Origin: JACKBJ01 sp964549495
Lineage (GTDB): Bacteria; Chloroflexota; Anaerolineae; Epilineales; Epilineaceae
Length of the DNA stretch: 43,204 nucleotides
NCBI GenBank assembly: GCA_964549495.1
Contig: CAZJWJ010000037.1
Span: 1-43,204, forward strand
Direction: 5' to 3'
The first letter of the stretch is position 1; the number at the start of each line of letters is the position of its first letter. Shown piece after piece: positions 8,322 to 16,672 of the stretch. The notes beneath the pieces are model-generated. The model saw only the letters and a list, made by a program, of their open reading frames with translations, did not search any database and was not told the DNA's origin. The translations under genes were made by a program, and so were the position numbers.

Positions 8322-9158
8322 ATGTCCGACAACCAGGACCCGCTCTACCGCACGCCGACCATCGATCCGGACGTGCTCGAGCAATGGTCCAGCTACGTCG
8401 AGCGCTTCGAGAACGACGCGGACTTCATCGCGCAGCAGGTCGAGCAGAGCGTGATGGTCACCACCTTCGATCGCCTGGTGGGCATGCTCGACCATGTCTA
8501 CAACTGGGGCCGGCGGCAGAGCATCTGGCCGCTGGGCTTCGGCCTGGCCTGCTGTGCCATCGAGATGATCACCACCTTCGCCGGGCGCTACGACCTGGAC
8601 CGCTTCGGCGCCGCTCTGGTGCGCGCCTCGCCGCGCCAGGCCGACTTGATGATCGTCTCCGGCACGGTGACCAAGAAGATGGTGCCCCAGATCGTGCGCC
8701 TCTGGAACCAGATGCCCGAGCCGCGCTACTGCCTGTCGATGGGCGCCTGCGCCACCGGCGGAGGGCCCTTCAAGGAGGGCTACAACGTGGTCTCCGGCAT
8801 CGACAAGTTCATCCCGGTCGACGTCTACGTCCCGGGCTGCCCGCCCACGCCCCAGGCCCTGATCCACGGCGTGATGACCCTGCAGCGCAAGATCGACGGT
8901 CAGAGCATCCGCGACCTGTCCTGGTATCGCCGCGGCGAGGTCGACGAGGTGCCGGTGCCCGTCTTGGGGGCCGACCTGATCGACCTGCGGCGCTTGCCGG
9001 CCATCCGCGGCGAGGCCGAAGAAGCGGTCGAGGCGGAGTCGGACGCGACCGCCTCGAGCGAGGCTTCGGCGGAGGCCAACGGCGACCAGGCGGCGACCGC
9101 CGATGCCGTCGGTTCGGAGGATGGTGCTTCGGAGGACGACGCGGAGACCGAGGCCTGA
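8322..9158 (+). CDS. nuoB: Complex I subunit NuoB, extra copy, with acidic tail
   Basis: Peripheral subunit that holds the terminal cluster N2 next to the quinone site. In 278 residues the ligand Cys are C77-C78 (GLACCAIEM), C143 (GACATGGGPF) and C173 (VPGCPPTPQ). The motif CATGGG lacks the additional Cys found in the second copy at 12169 (CASCGG). From about residue 230 a 48-residue tail of Glu, Asp, Ala and Ser follows, absent from ordinary NuoB. The ATG at 8322 has an AGGGG seven bases upstream; an ATG at 8307 in the same frame would add five residues. First gene of the locus, followed by nuoCD1 and nuoI1, which together form a second Q-module. Confidence 0.93.
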   Translation: MSDNQDPLYRTPTIDPDVLEQWSSYVERFENDADFIAQQVEQSVMVTTFDRLVGMLDHVYNWGRRQSIWPLGFGLACCAIEMITTFAGRYDLDRFGAALVRASPRQADLMIVSGTVTKKMVPQIVRLWNQMPEPRYCLSMGACATGGGPFKEGYNVVSGIDKFIPVDVYVPGCPPTPQALIHGVMTLQRKIDGQSIRDLSWYRRGEVDEVPVPVLGADLIDLRRLPAIRGEAEEAVEAESDATASSEASAEANGDQAATADAVGSEDGASEDDAETEA

Positions 9159-9262
9159 TCGGGAGCCTTCCGGCGAGCCCAACGCTCGCCTCGCAGCCGG
9201 CCGGCGACGCCCGTCGCCCCGGGGGCCAGGTTCCGCACCCAATCGAGAGGTAGCCAGAGACC

Positions 9263-11014
9263 ATGATCACCAGCGATGTGAAGACGACGCCCATCCAACC
9301 GGCCGCGGTGGCCGACCGGGTCCTCGAGCGCTTCGGCGAGTCCGTGCGCCGCGACGAGGACGATGCCCTGGTCGTCGAGGCGGCCAAGCTGCCCGAGGTG
9401 GCCCGTGCCCTGCGCGACGACCTGGGCCTGGACTACCTCTGCAACCTGACCTGCGTCGACTGGCCCGACCGCTTCGAGACGGTCTACCACCTGGCCTCGA
9501 TCCGGGGCGGCGAGCCCCTGGCGCTGAAGGTGGCGGCCGACAAGGACAAGCCCCTGGTGCCCAGCCTGACCGGCGTCTTCGCCGGCGCGGACTTCCAGGA
9601 GCGCGAGGTCTACGACATGTTCGGGGTGCGCTTCGCCGGTCACCCCAACCTGCGGCGCATCCTGATGTGGGAGGGCTTTGCCGGCCACCCGCTGCGCAAG
9701 GACTGGCGCGAGGCCTACTACGAAGAGGACCTCAAGCCGCTCAAGAGTCGCTGGCCCGAGGGCGAGTTCTTCTTCGGCGAGGACAAGCTGGCCGACTGGG
9801 GCGGCAACGAGAAGTACCCCAGCGGCTATCGGGCCGAGGGCGTCGAGGACTCGCGCGCCGACGACAACATCGCCGTGGTCGACGCCGACGAGCTCAAGCA
9901 CGGCCCCAGCTTCGCCAGCGATCGTCTGATCGTCAACATGGGCCCGCAGCATCCCTCCACCCACGGCGTCTTCCAGATGCGCCTGACCCTCGATGGCGAG
10001 ACGGTGGTCGACCTGCAGCCCGTGATGGGCTACATGCACCGCAACCACGAGAAGATCGGCGAGCGCAACCTCTGGCTGGGCAACATGCCCTTCACCGACC
10101 GGCTGGACTACCTGGCGCAGCTGGGCAACGAATGGGGCTACGCGCTCACCGTCGAGAAGCTGATGGGCGTCGAGGTGCCCGAGCGGGCCGAGTACATCCG
10201 GGTGATCCTGGCCGAGCTCAACCGCATCCAGAGCCATTTCTGGAGCATCACCTTCCTGCTCAACGACATCGGCGCCTTCTTCACGCCGATGATGTACGCC
10301 ATCGAGGAGCGCGAGTTGATCCTCGACCTCTTCGAGATGGCCACCGGCTCGCGGCTGATGTGCAACTACATGCGCTTCGGCGGCGTGGCCTACGACCTGC
10401 AGGATCAGTTCCTGAGCATGGCCGACACGCTGGTCAACGGCCGGCTGGACCGGGCCATCGACGAGATGGACGCCTACCTCTCCGGCAACGAGATCGTGCT
10501 CGAGCGCATGCAGGGCGTCGGCGTCCTGCCGCCGGAGATGGCCATCAACTTCTCGGCCTCCGGGCCGGTGCTGCGCGGCTCGGGCGTGAACTACGACGTG
10601 CGTCGCGCCGAGCCCTACGGCATCTACGATCGCTTCGACTGGGACGTGGTCACCCGGCCCGAGGGCGACGTCTACGCGCGCTACATGGTGCGCGTCGGCG
10701 AGATGCGCCAGAGCCTCTCCATCCTCAAGCAGGCCCTGCGCGACATCCCCGATGGTGAGATCATGGGCGGCAAGAAGGCCTGGCAGATCCGCGTGCCAGC
10801 CGGCCAGACCTACGGCCGGGTGGAGAACCCGCGCGGCGAGTTGGGCTACTACCTGGTCAGCGACGGCAAGGCCAACCCCTACCGCTACCACGTCAAGTCG
10901 CCCTGCTTCGTCAACCTGACCGCCCTGGCCGAGATGACCAAGGGCCACAAGGTGGCCGACACCGTGGCCATCCTGGGCTCCATCGACATCGTCCTGGGCG
11001 AAGTCGACCGCTAG
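9263..11014 (+). CDS. nuoCD: Complex I fused subunit NuoCD, extra copy
   Basis: A 583-residue fusion. Residues about 15-160 are NuoC (VYHLASI, REVYDMFGV, GHPNLRRILM, GHPLRKDWRE). A linker of about 60 residues follows, then NuoD from about 225 with the quinone-site motif MGPQHPSTHGVF and a conserved Tyr in FTDRLDYLAQ. It ends in VLGEVDR like ordinary NuoD. The paired Cys motifs that bind NiFe in related hydrogenase large subunits are absent, so it belongs to complex I. The same locus also carries separate nuoC and nuoD genes (12758-14634), and this fused copy differs clearly from them in sequence. A purine-rich site (GAGAGGTAG) precedes the ATG. Confidence 0.93.
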   Translation: MITSDVKTTPIQPAAVADRVLERFGESVRRDEDDALVVEAAKLPEVARALRDDLGLDYLCNLTCVDWPDRFETVYHLASIRGGEPLALKVAADKDKPLVPSLTGVFAGADFQEREVYDMFGVRFAGHPNLRRILMWEGFAGHPLRKDWREAYYEEDLKPLKSRWPEGEFFFGEDKLADWGGNEKYPSGYRAEGVEDSRADDNIAVVDADELKHGPSFASDRLIVNMGPQHPSTHGVFQMRLTLDGETVVDLQPVMGYMHRNHEKIGERNLWLGNMPFTDRLDYLAQLGNEWGYALTVEKLMGVEVPERAEYIRVILAELNRIQSHFWSITFLLNDIGAFFTPMMYAIEERELILDLFEMATGSRLMCNYMRFGGVAYDLQDQFLSMADTLVNGRLDRAIDEMDAYLSGNEIVLERMQGVGVLPPEMAINFSASGPVLRGSGVNYDVRRAEPYGIYDRFDWDVVTRPEGDVYARYMVRVGEMRQSLSILKQALRDIPDGEIMGGKKAWQIRVPAGQTYGRVENPRGELGYYLVSDGKANPYRYHVKSPCFVNLTALAEMTKGHKVADTVAILGSIDIVLGEVDR

Positions 11015-11049
11015 ACGGCGATCCACCGAATCCTTCGAGGAGCAAAGCC

Positions 11050-11739
11050 ATGGCCTTCGGCCGCGAAGCCTTGCGCGGGATGGGCATCACCATCCGCCGC
11101 TTCATCAATACCTATACCACCGGCCTGATCGAACAGCCCGCCGCGGCCGGCGACCTGCCCTCGCCGGGCGAGGTGGCGGTCAGCAAGCTCGAGGGCGGCA
11201 TGCCGACCAAGGTGGGTGGCCTGGCCACGGTGCAGTATCCGGAGCAGAAGCTGCCGGTGCCCGAGCGCTTCCGCTACATCCCCTTCCTGGTCTATGACGA
11301 GGAGCCGGAGCACGAGCGGGCCGAGTTCGACGGCGTGCGCTGCACCGCCTGCGGCATCTGCGCCAAGGTCTGCCCGCCCCAGTGCATCTGGATCGTCCAG
11401 GGCAAGGGCGAGGACGGCAAGCCCCGCCCGGTCTCCAGCGAGTTCTACATCGACGCCTCGATCTGCATGAGCTGCGGCTTTTGCGCCGAGTACTGCCCCT
11501 TCGACGCCATCAAGATGAACCACGACTACGAGTTCTCCAGCTACGAGCGGCACGAGAGCTGGGTCTTCGACCTGCAGGAGCTCCTGCAGCCGGTGGCCTT
11601 CCACGCCGCCATTCACCCCACGGATTACAAGCGCGAGGTGGAGGAGGAGCGGGCCAAGGCCGAGGCCCGGGCCAAGAAGGAAGCCGCCAAGCGCGCCAAG
11701 GAGGCCGCCAAGCAGGCCGAGGAGGGCGGCCAGGCGTGA
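11050..11739 (+). CDS. nuoI: Complex I subunit NuoI, extra copy, with charged helical tail
   Basis: Ferredoxin-like subunit of 229 residues carrying clusters N6a and N6b: Cys98/101/104/108 (CTACGICAKVCP) and Cys139/142/145/149 (CMSCGFCAEYCP). Residues 25-65 form a Pro/Gly-rich segment longer than in the second copy at 20492. The last 36 residues are an uninterrupted Lys/Arg/Glu/Ala stretch likely to form a long helix or coiled coil. A GAGGAG lies eight bases before the ATG. Its stop overlaps the nuoA start in GTGA, so the extra module is read together with the main series. Confidence 0.93.
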   Translation: MAFGREALRGMGITIRRFINTYTTGLIEQPAAAGDLPSPGEVAVSKLEGGMPTKVGGLATVQYPEQKLPVPERFRYIPFLVYDEEPEHERAEFDGVRCTACGICAKVCPPQCIWIVQGKGEDGKPRPVSSEFYIDASICMSCGFCAEYCPFDAIKMNHDYEFSSYERHESWVFDLQELLQPVAFHAAIHPTDYKREVEEERAKAEARAKKEAAKRAKEAAKQAEEGGQA

Positions 11740-12119
11740 GCGCGGCCTACCTGCCGCTCCTCATCCTCGGCGGCCTGGCCGTCGGCTTGGGGCTGGCGAT
11801 CTTCGCCATCACCTTCTTGATCGGGCCGCGCAAGCCCAGCTCGGTCAAGGGGTCGACCTACGAGAGCGGGCTCTCGCCCATCGGCCCCTCGCGCCGGCGC
11901 GTACCGGTGCGCTTCTACCTGATCGCCACCCTCTTCATCCTCTTCGACATCGAGGTGATCTACCTCTTTCCCTACGCCGCCCGCTTCCAGTCCCTCTCGG
12001 CACCGGTCGAAGAGGGCGGGATGGGCGCGGCGGCGCTGGGCTCGGTCGGCCTCTTCGTGGGCGTGCTCCTCCTGGGCTTCGTCTACGTCTGGCGCAAGGG
12101 CGCGCTGGAATGGGAGTAG
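11736..12119 (+). CDS. nuoA: Complex I membrane subunit NuoA
   Basis: A 127-residue membrane subunit with three hydrophobic helices. Family marks are YESGLSPIGPSRRRVPVRFY in the loop after helix 1 and FDIEVIYLFPYA in helix 2, whose acidic residues lie near the quinone tunnel. The start is the GTG at 11736, overlapping the nuoI1 stop. First gene of the complete nuo series; 49 bases separate it from nuoB2. Confidence 0.93.
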   Translation: MSAAYLPLLILGGLAVGLGLAIFAITFLIGPRKPSSVKGSTYESGLSPIGPSRRRVPVRFYLIATLFILFDIEVIYLFPYAARFQSLSAPVEEGGMGAAALGSVGLFVGVLLLGFVYVWRKGALEWE

Positions 12120-12168
12120 CCGGCCGCGCCGGCCCCCAACCTGGCCCACGGGCCGAAAGGAGTCGCGC

Positions 12169-12753
12169 ATGAGCAGCCAGCCATCGGGCGCCGCGAGCCG
12201 CGGCGTCCTCGACCCTCAGACCATCCTCACCCCGCAGCAGCTGGCCGAGGGCAAGACCGGCGAGCAAGGCCTGGTCGTCACCACGCTGGAGAAGGCGGTC
12301 GGCTGGGCACGCACCCAGTCGATGTGGCCGGCCCTCTTCGGCCTGGCCTGTTGCGCCATCGAGATGATGCACACCCAGACCGCGCGCATGGACATGTCGC
12401 GCTTCGGCATGGAGCTGATGCGCGCCAGCCCGCGGCAGAGCGACCTGATCATCGTGGCCGGCCGCCTGAGCCGCAAGATGGCGCCGGTCATCCGCAAGAT
12501 CTACGACCAGATGCCCGAGCCCAAGTGGGTCATCTCGATGGGCGACTGCGCCTCCTGCGGCGGGGTCTTCAACAACTACGCCCTGGTGCAGGGCGTCGAC
12601 GAGATCATCCCGGTCGACGTCTACGTGGCCGGCTGCCCGCCTCGCCCCGAGGCCCTGATGCACGGCATCCTCAAGCTGCACGAGAAGGTCCGCGCCGAGG
12701 GCATCGACAGCTGGAACGACCGGCAGCCCGGCTACGGGATCCAGGTGGGCTAG
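12169..12753 (+). CDS. nuoB: Complex I subunit NuoB, canonical copy
   Basis: A 194-residue subunit holding cluster N2: C61-C62 (GLACCAIEM), C127 (GDCASCGGVF, with a further Cys at 130) and C156 (VAGCPPRPE). About 30 residues precede the conserved domain, and there is no acidic tail. Within the complete nuo series, four bases before nuoC2, it pairs with the separate nuoC and nuoD genes. AAAGGAG lies a few bases before the ATG. Confidence 0.95.
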   Translation: MSSQPSGAASRGVLDPQTILTPQQLAEGKTGEQGLVVTTLEKAVGWARTQSMWPALFGLACCAIEMMHTQTARMDMSRFGMELMRASPRQSDLIIVAGRLSRKMAPVIRKIYDQMPEPKWVISMGDCASCGGVFNNYALVQGVDEIIPVDVYVAGCPPRPEALMHGILKLHEKVRAEGIDSWNDRQPGYGIQVG

Positions 12754-12757
12754 GGCC

Positions 12758-13393
12758 ATGCGCGACACGACGACGGCCGGGTCGAAGTCGAGCGGCCGCT
12801 ACAGCGGCCCGCCGCCCACGCCGGCGGTCAGCCGCGCGGCGGCGCCCGACCTCGAGGCCCTGGCTGAGCGCCTGCGCGAGGCCATGCAGGCCACCGACGC
12901 GGGCGATGGCCGGCGCGAGCCGACCGGCGTGGTCGACCGCGCCTCCATCGTCGAGGCCGCTCGCTACCTGCGCGACGAGCGCGGCTACCAGCTCTTGCGC
13001 TCGGTGACGGCGGTGGACTTCCTGCGGGCCGATCCGCGCTTCCACGTGGTCTACCACTTCAGCGCCATCCCGGCCGGCGTGATGGCCGGCCGGGCCGAGG
13101 CCGACCCAGAGGACCCGGCCCGCCTGCTCTGCTTGAAGGTGCCCTTGCCGGCCGAGGATCCGGTGGTCGACAGCCTGACCCCGGTCTACCCGACGGCCAA
13201 CTGGCACGAGCGCGAAACCTACGACATGTTCGGCATCGACTTCGCCGGCCATCCGGATCTGCGCCGCATCCTGATGCCCACCGACTACGAGGGCTTCCCG
13301 CTGCGCAAGGACCACCCGCAGAAGTACGAGGAAGTGGCCTTCTCCTTCAACCAGGAAGAAGTCTATTCCAAGAAGCCCTTCGCCAAGGAATGA
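12758..13393 (+). CDS. nuoC: Complex I subunit NuoC, separate copy
   Basis: A 211-residue hydrophilic subunit of the Q-module. Motifs are VTAVDFLRADPRFHVVYHFS, the metal-free but conserved NWHERETYDMFGIDFAGHP and LRRILMPTDYEGFPLRKDHP. The first 45 residues are Ser/Pro/Ala-rich and probably disordered. The last four bases overlap the nuoD2 start in ATGA, which points to coupled translation. Confidence 0.94.
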   Translation: MRDTTTAGSKSSGRYSGPPPTPAVSRAAAPDLEALAERLREAMQATDAGDGRREPTGVVDRASIVEAARYLRDERGYQLLRSVTAVDFLRADPRFHVVYHFSAIPAGVMAGRAEADPEDPARLLCLKVPLPAEDPVVDSLTPVYPTANWHERETYDMFGIDFAGHPDLRRILMPTDYEGFPLRKDHPQKYEEVAFSFNQEEVYSKKPFAKE

Positions 13394-14634
13394 GCCGCGT
13401 GGACGACTTGCAGCGCATCCAGCCGCCGCCGGCGCCCACGCGCGAGGCCCCGCCGGCCGAGCCCCTGGTCGACGAGCCGATGGTCCTGAACATCGGACCG
13501 CATCACCCCAGCACCCACGGGGTCCTGCGCGTGATCGCCCAGATGGACGGCGAGCGCGTGCTCTCGGTGACGCCGGACATCGGCTACCTGCACACCGGCA
13601 TCGAGAAGACCTTCGAGGACAAGACCTACGTCAAGGGCACGACCCTGGCGCCCAGGATGAGCTACCTCTCGCCCATCCACAACAACCTGGCCTACGTGCT
13701 GGCCGTCGAGAAGCTCTTGGACGTCGAGGTGCCGGAGCGGGCGACCGTGGCCCGGGTGATCCTGGCCGAGTTGGACCGCGTGGCCAGCCACCTGGTCTAC
13801 CTGGGCATCCACGCGCTCGACCTGGGCGCCAGCTCGTTGATGCTCTACGCCTTCCGCGAGCGCGAGAGCATCTTGGACCTGATGGAGATGACCGGCGGGG
13901 CGCGGATGTTCCCCAGCTACATCCGCCCCGGCGGCCTGGCCTTCGACCTGCCCGAGGGCTTCGAGGCGGCGGTCACCGAGATCCTCGACCGCATGCCGGG
14001 CGCGGTGGACGAGTACGAGACCCTGCTGACGCGCAACCCCTTCTGGCAGGAGAGAACGGTCGGCGTGGCCAAGCTCAGCGCCGAGGAGGCGCTGAAGTTC
14101 GGCTGCACCGGCTGGCTCCTGCGGGCGGCCGGCGTGGCCTACGACCTGCGCAAGGCCGTGCCCTACTGCGGCTACGAGAGCTACGACTTCGAGGTGCCCG
14201 TCCGGACCGAAGGCGATGCCTACGCGCGCTACCTGGTGCGCGTGGGCGAGATCCGCCAGGCCATCGTGATCGCCCGCCAGGCCCTGGGCCGGCTGCCCGG
14301 CGGGACCTGGATGACCGAGGACCGCAAGGTCGCCCCGCCGCCCAAGGCCGAGCTCTACGAGAGCATGGAGGCAGTGATCCACCACTTCAAGCTCTGGACC
14401 GAGGGCTTCAAGCCTCCGCCCGGCGAGGCCTATGTCGCCGTCGAGGCGCCAAGGGGCGAGCTCGGCATGTACGTGGTCTCCGATGGCTCGGGCCGACCCT
14501 GGCGGGTGCACATGCGCTCGCCCAGCTTCACCCACCTGCAAGCCCTGGACACGATGGTTCGCGGCGGCCTGATGGCCGACCTGGTCACCGCGGTGGCCAA
14601 CCTCGACCCGGTCCTGGGCGAGGTCGATCGATAG
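13390..14634 (+). CDS. nuoD: Complex I subunit NuoD, separate copy
   Basis: A 414-residue 49-kDa-type subunit forming the quinone pocket. HPSTHG (39-44) carries the quinone-binding His, and a conserved Tyr lies in APRMSYLS. The chain ends in VLGEVDR. About 28 residues rich in Pro and acidic residues precede the domain. No NiFe-binding Cys pairs are present. It begins inside the nuoC2 stop and ends eight bases before nuoE. Confidence 0.95.
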   Translation: MSRVDDLQRIQPPPAPTREAPPAEPLVDEPMVLNIGPHHPSTHGVLRVIAQMDGERVLSVTPDIGYLHTGIEKTFEDKTYVKGTTLAPRMSYLSPIHNNLAYVLAVEKLLDVEVPERATVARVILAELDRVASHLVYLGIHALDLGASSLMLYAFRERESILDLMEMTGGARMFPSYIRPGGLAFDLPEGFEAAVTEILDRMPGAVDEYETLLTRNPFWQERTVGVAKLSAEEALKFGCTGWLLRAAGVAYDLRKAVPYCGYESYDFEVPVRTEGDAYARYLVRVGEIRQAIVIARQALGRLPGGTWMTEDRKVAPPPKAELYESMEAVIHHFKLWTEGFKPPPGEAYVAVEAPRGELGMYVVSDGSGRPWRVHMRSPSFTHLQALDTMVRGGLMADLVTAVANLDPVLGEVDR

Positions 14635-14642
14635 GCTGGCAC

Positions 14643-15290
14643 ATGGATACCCTGCAACGGCGCTTCCCCGACGAGATCCAGGCCGCCATCGCCCGCTACC
14701 CGGCGGGCCGGCAGGCCTCGGCCGTCATCAGCCTGCTATACCTGGCCCAGGCGGCCTACGGCCACCTGAGCAAGGAAGCCATCGAGGAGGTGGCCGGCAT
14801 CCTGGCGATGGACCCGACCCATGTCCGCGGCGTGGCCGGTTTCTACACCTTGTTCTACGAGCGGCCCCACGGGGGCTACGTGGTGCAGTACTGCAACGAC
14901 CTGCCCTGCGCCCTGCGCGGCGCCGACGACTTCCTGCCGCTGCTCGAGGATGCCCTGGGCTGCAAGTCCGGCCAGACCAGCCAGGACGGGCTCTTCACGC
15001 TCGAATGCGTGATGTGCCTGGCCGCCTGCGACCGGGCGCCGATGATGCAGGTCAACCTGGAGTACTTCCACGACCTGGACGCCGGCAGCCTGGCCGCCAT
15101 CGTGGCCGACCTGCGCCAGCGGGCGGCCGAGGATCCACCACGTCGCGCGCCCTTCGGCTTCGGTCCGCCGGGCGAGATGGGTCCGGCGGGTCAGGGCGGG
15201 CCCCTTTCCGCGACGGAGCGAGCGGCATCCGCTGCCGGCAACGGCAAGCCGGCCGCGGACGGCGCCGAGCCATCGAACGGAGCCGCGTGA
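14643..15290 (+). CDS. nuoE: Complex I subunit NuoE
   Basis: A thioredoxin-fold 24-kDa-type subunit with the [2Fe-2S] cluster N1a: C84 and C89 (YCNDLPC), C125 and C129 (CLAAC). A further Cys at 122 is not a usual ligand. Beyond residue 165 a Gly/Pro/Ala-rich tail of about 50 residues is unlike ordinary NuoE and probably disordered. With NuoF and NuoG it forms the NADH-oxidising N-module. One base separates its stop from the nuoF ATG. Confidence 0.94.
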   Translation: MDTLQRRFPDEIQAAIARYPAGRQASAVISLLYLAQAAYGHLSKEAIEEVAGILAMDPTHVRGVAGFYTLFYERPHGGYVVQYCNDLPCALRGADDFLPLLEDALGCKSGQTSQDGLFTLECVMCLAACDRAPMMQVNLEYFHDLDAGSLAAIVADLRQRAAEDPPRRAPFGFGPPGEMGPAGQGGPLSATERAASAAGNGKPAADGAEPSNGAA

Positions 15291-15291
15291 G

Positions 15292-16602
15292 ATGCCCTTG
15301 AAGCACGTCGTCCTGCGCAATCGCGAGATCCCCGACATCCGCCAGCTCGCGGTCTACGAGCAGCATGGCGGCTATGCCCAGCTGCGGCGGGCGGTGACCG
15401 AGATGCAGCCGGCCGAGGTCGTCGAGCTGGTCAAGGCCGCCGGCCTGCGCGGCCGCGGCGGAGCCGGCTTCCCGACCGGGCTCAAGTGGTCCTTCGTGCC
15501 GGCCGATCTGCATCCCAAGTACATCGTCGTCAACAACGACGAGTCGGAGCCGGGTACCTTCAAGGATCACGAGATCACCCTCGAGAACCCGCACCAGTGC
15601 ATCGAGGGCGCGGCCATCGCCGCCTACGCCGTCGGCGCCGAGACGGTCTACATCTACTGCCGCGGCGAGTTCTGGCAGGAGATGGACCATCTGCGGCGGG
15701 CGGTGGCCCAGGCCCGCGCGGCCGGCCACTTGGGCCAGGGCATCTACGGCAGCGATTTCTCGGTCGAGGTCTACGTGACGCCGGGCGCCGGAGCCTACAT
15801 CTGCGGCGAGGAGACGGCCCTGCTCAGCAGCTTGGAGGGCGACTTGGGCCAGCCGCGCCTCAAGCCGCCCTTCCCGGCCGTGGCCGGCCTCTACGCCAAG
15901 CCCACCGTGGTCAACAACACCGAGACCCTGGCCAACGTGCCGCCCATCCTCGAGCACGGCGCCGACTGGTTCAAGGCCATCGGCACCGAGCGCAGCCCGG
16001 GCACCAAGATCGCCTGCGTCTCGGGCCACGTCGAGCGGCCGGGCAACTACGAGATCCCCCTGGGCACGCCCTGGGAGGAGCTGCTGGAGATGGCCGGCGG
16101 CGTCTGGAAGGGCCGCAAGCTCAAGGCGGTGCTGCCGGCCGGCGCCTCGGCGCCCATTCTGCGGGCCGAGGACATGGCGGGCCTGAAGCTCGACTGGGAG
16201 TCGGTGGCCGAGACCGGCAGCATCCTCGGCTCGGCCTCCTTCATCGTCATGGACGAGACGGTGGACATGACCTGGGTCAGCCAGAAGACCATCGCCTTCT
16301 TCGAGCACGAGAGCTGCGGCAAGTGCTCGCCCTGCCGCGAGGGCACCTGGTGGCTCGAGAAGCTCACCCACCGCATCGCCGGCGGCCAGGGCAGCGCCCA
16401 AGACGTCGACTTGGTGAGCCAGGTGGTCGATCAGATGAAGGGCGCCTGCTTCTGCCCCTTGGGCGAGTTCGCCCAGAGCGTGCCGCGCTCGACGATCCAG
16501 CTCTTTTCCGAAGACTACGCGGCCCGCACCGGGGGCGATCGGGAGGCCGCCGAACCCGCTTCGGCCGAGCCGGCATCGAACCCGACGACCGCCGCCGACT
16601 AG
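15292..16602 (+). CDS. nuoF: Complex I NADH-binding subunit NuoF
   Basis: A 436-residue 51-kDa-type subunit that binds NADH and FMN and carries cluster N3. Seen are GRGGAGFPTGLKW (54-66), NNDESEPGTFKDH, GAYICGEETALL, the cluster motif ESCGKCSPCREGTWW (Cys near 342, 345, 348) and the fourth Cys in ACFCPLGE near 388. The last 20 residues are a Pro/Ala/Ser tail. Its presence makes the complete series a true NADH-linked complex I, unlike the upstream module, which has no such partner of its own. Confidence 0.96.
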   Translation: MPLKHVVLRNREIPDIRQLAVYEQHGGYAQLRRAVTEMQPAEVVELVKAAGLRGRGGAGFPTGLKWSFVPADLHPKYIVVNNDESEPGTFKDHEITLENPHQCIEGAAIAAYAVGAETVYIYCRGEFWQEMDHLRRAVAQARAAGHLGQGIYGSDFSVEVYVTPGAGAYICGEETALLSSLEGDLGQPRLKPPFPAVAGLYAKPTVVNNTETLANVPPILEHGADWFKAIGTERSPGTKIACVSGHVERPGNYEIPLGTPWEELLEMAGGVWKGRKLKAVLPAGASAPILRAEDMAGLKLDWESVAETGSILGSASFIVMDETVDMTWVSQKTIAFFEHESCGKCSPCREGTWWLEKLTHRIAGGQGSAQDVDLVSQVVDQMKGACFCPLGEFAQSVPRSTIQLFSEDYAARTGGDREAAEPASAEPASNPTTAAD

Positions 16603-16672
16603 CCGCAACCGAACCGCGACCTGACCGCGACCCAACCCGCGACCGACCCCGACCCACGAAAGACCGCAAGCG

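Noticed and set aside
9263..11014. Group 4 [NiFe] hydrogenase large subunit
   Set aside because: The NuoD part lacks both Cys pairs that bind the NiFe centre, and the quinone-site HPSTHG is intact, so it is a complex I subunit.
8900..11026. 708-residue minus-strand frame opposite nuoCD1
   Set aside because: Its composition is an Ala/Gly/His/Asp-rich reverse image of the coding strand; no motif and no ribosome-binding site.
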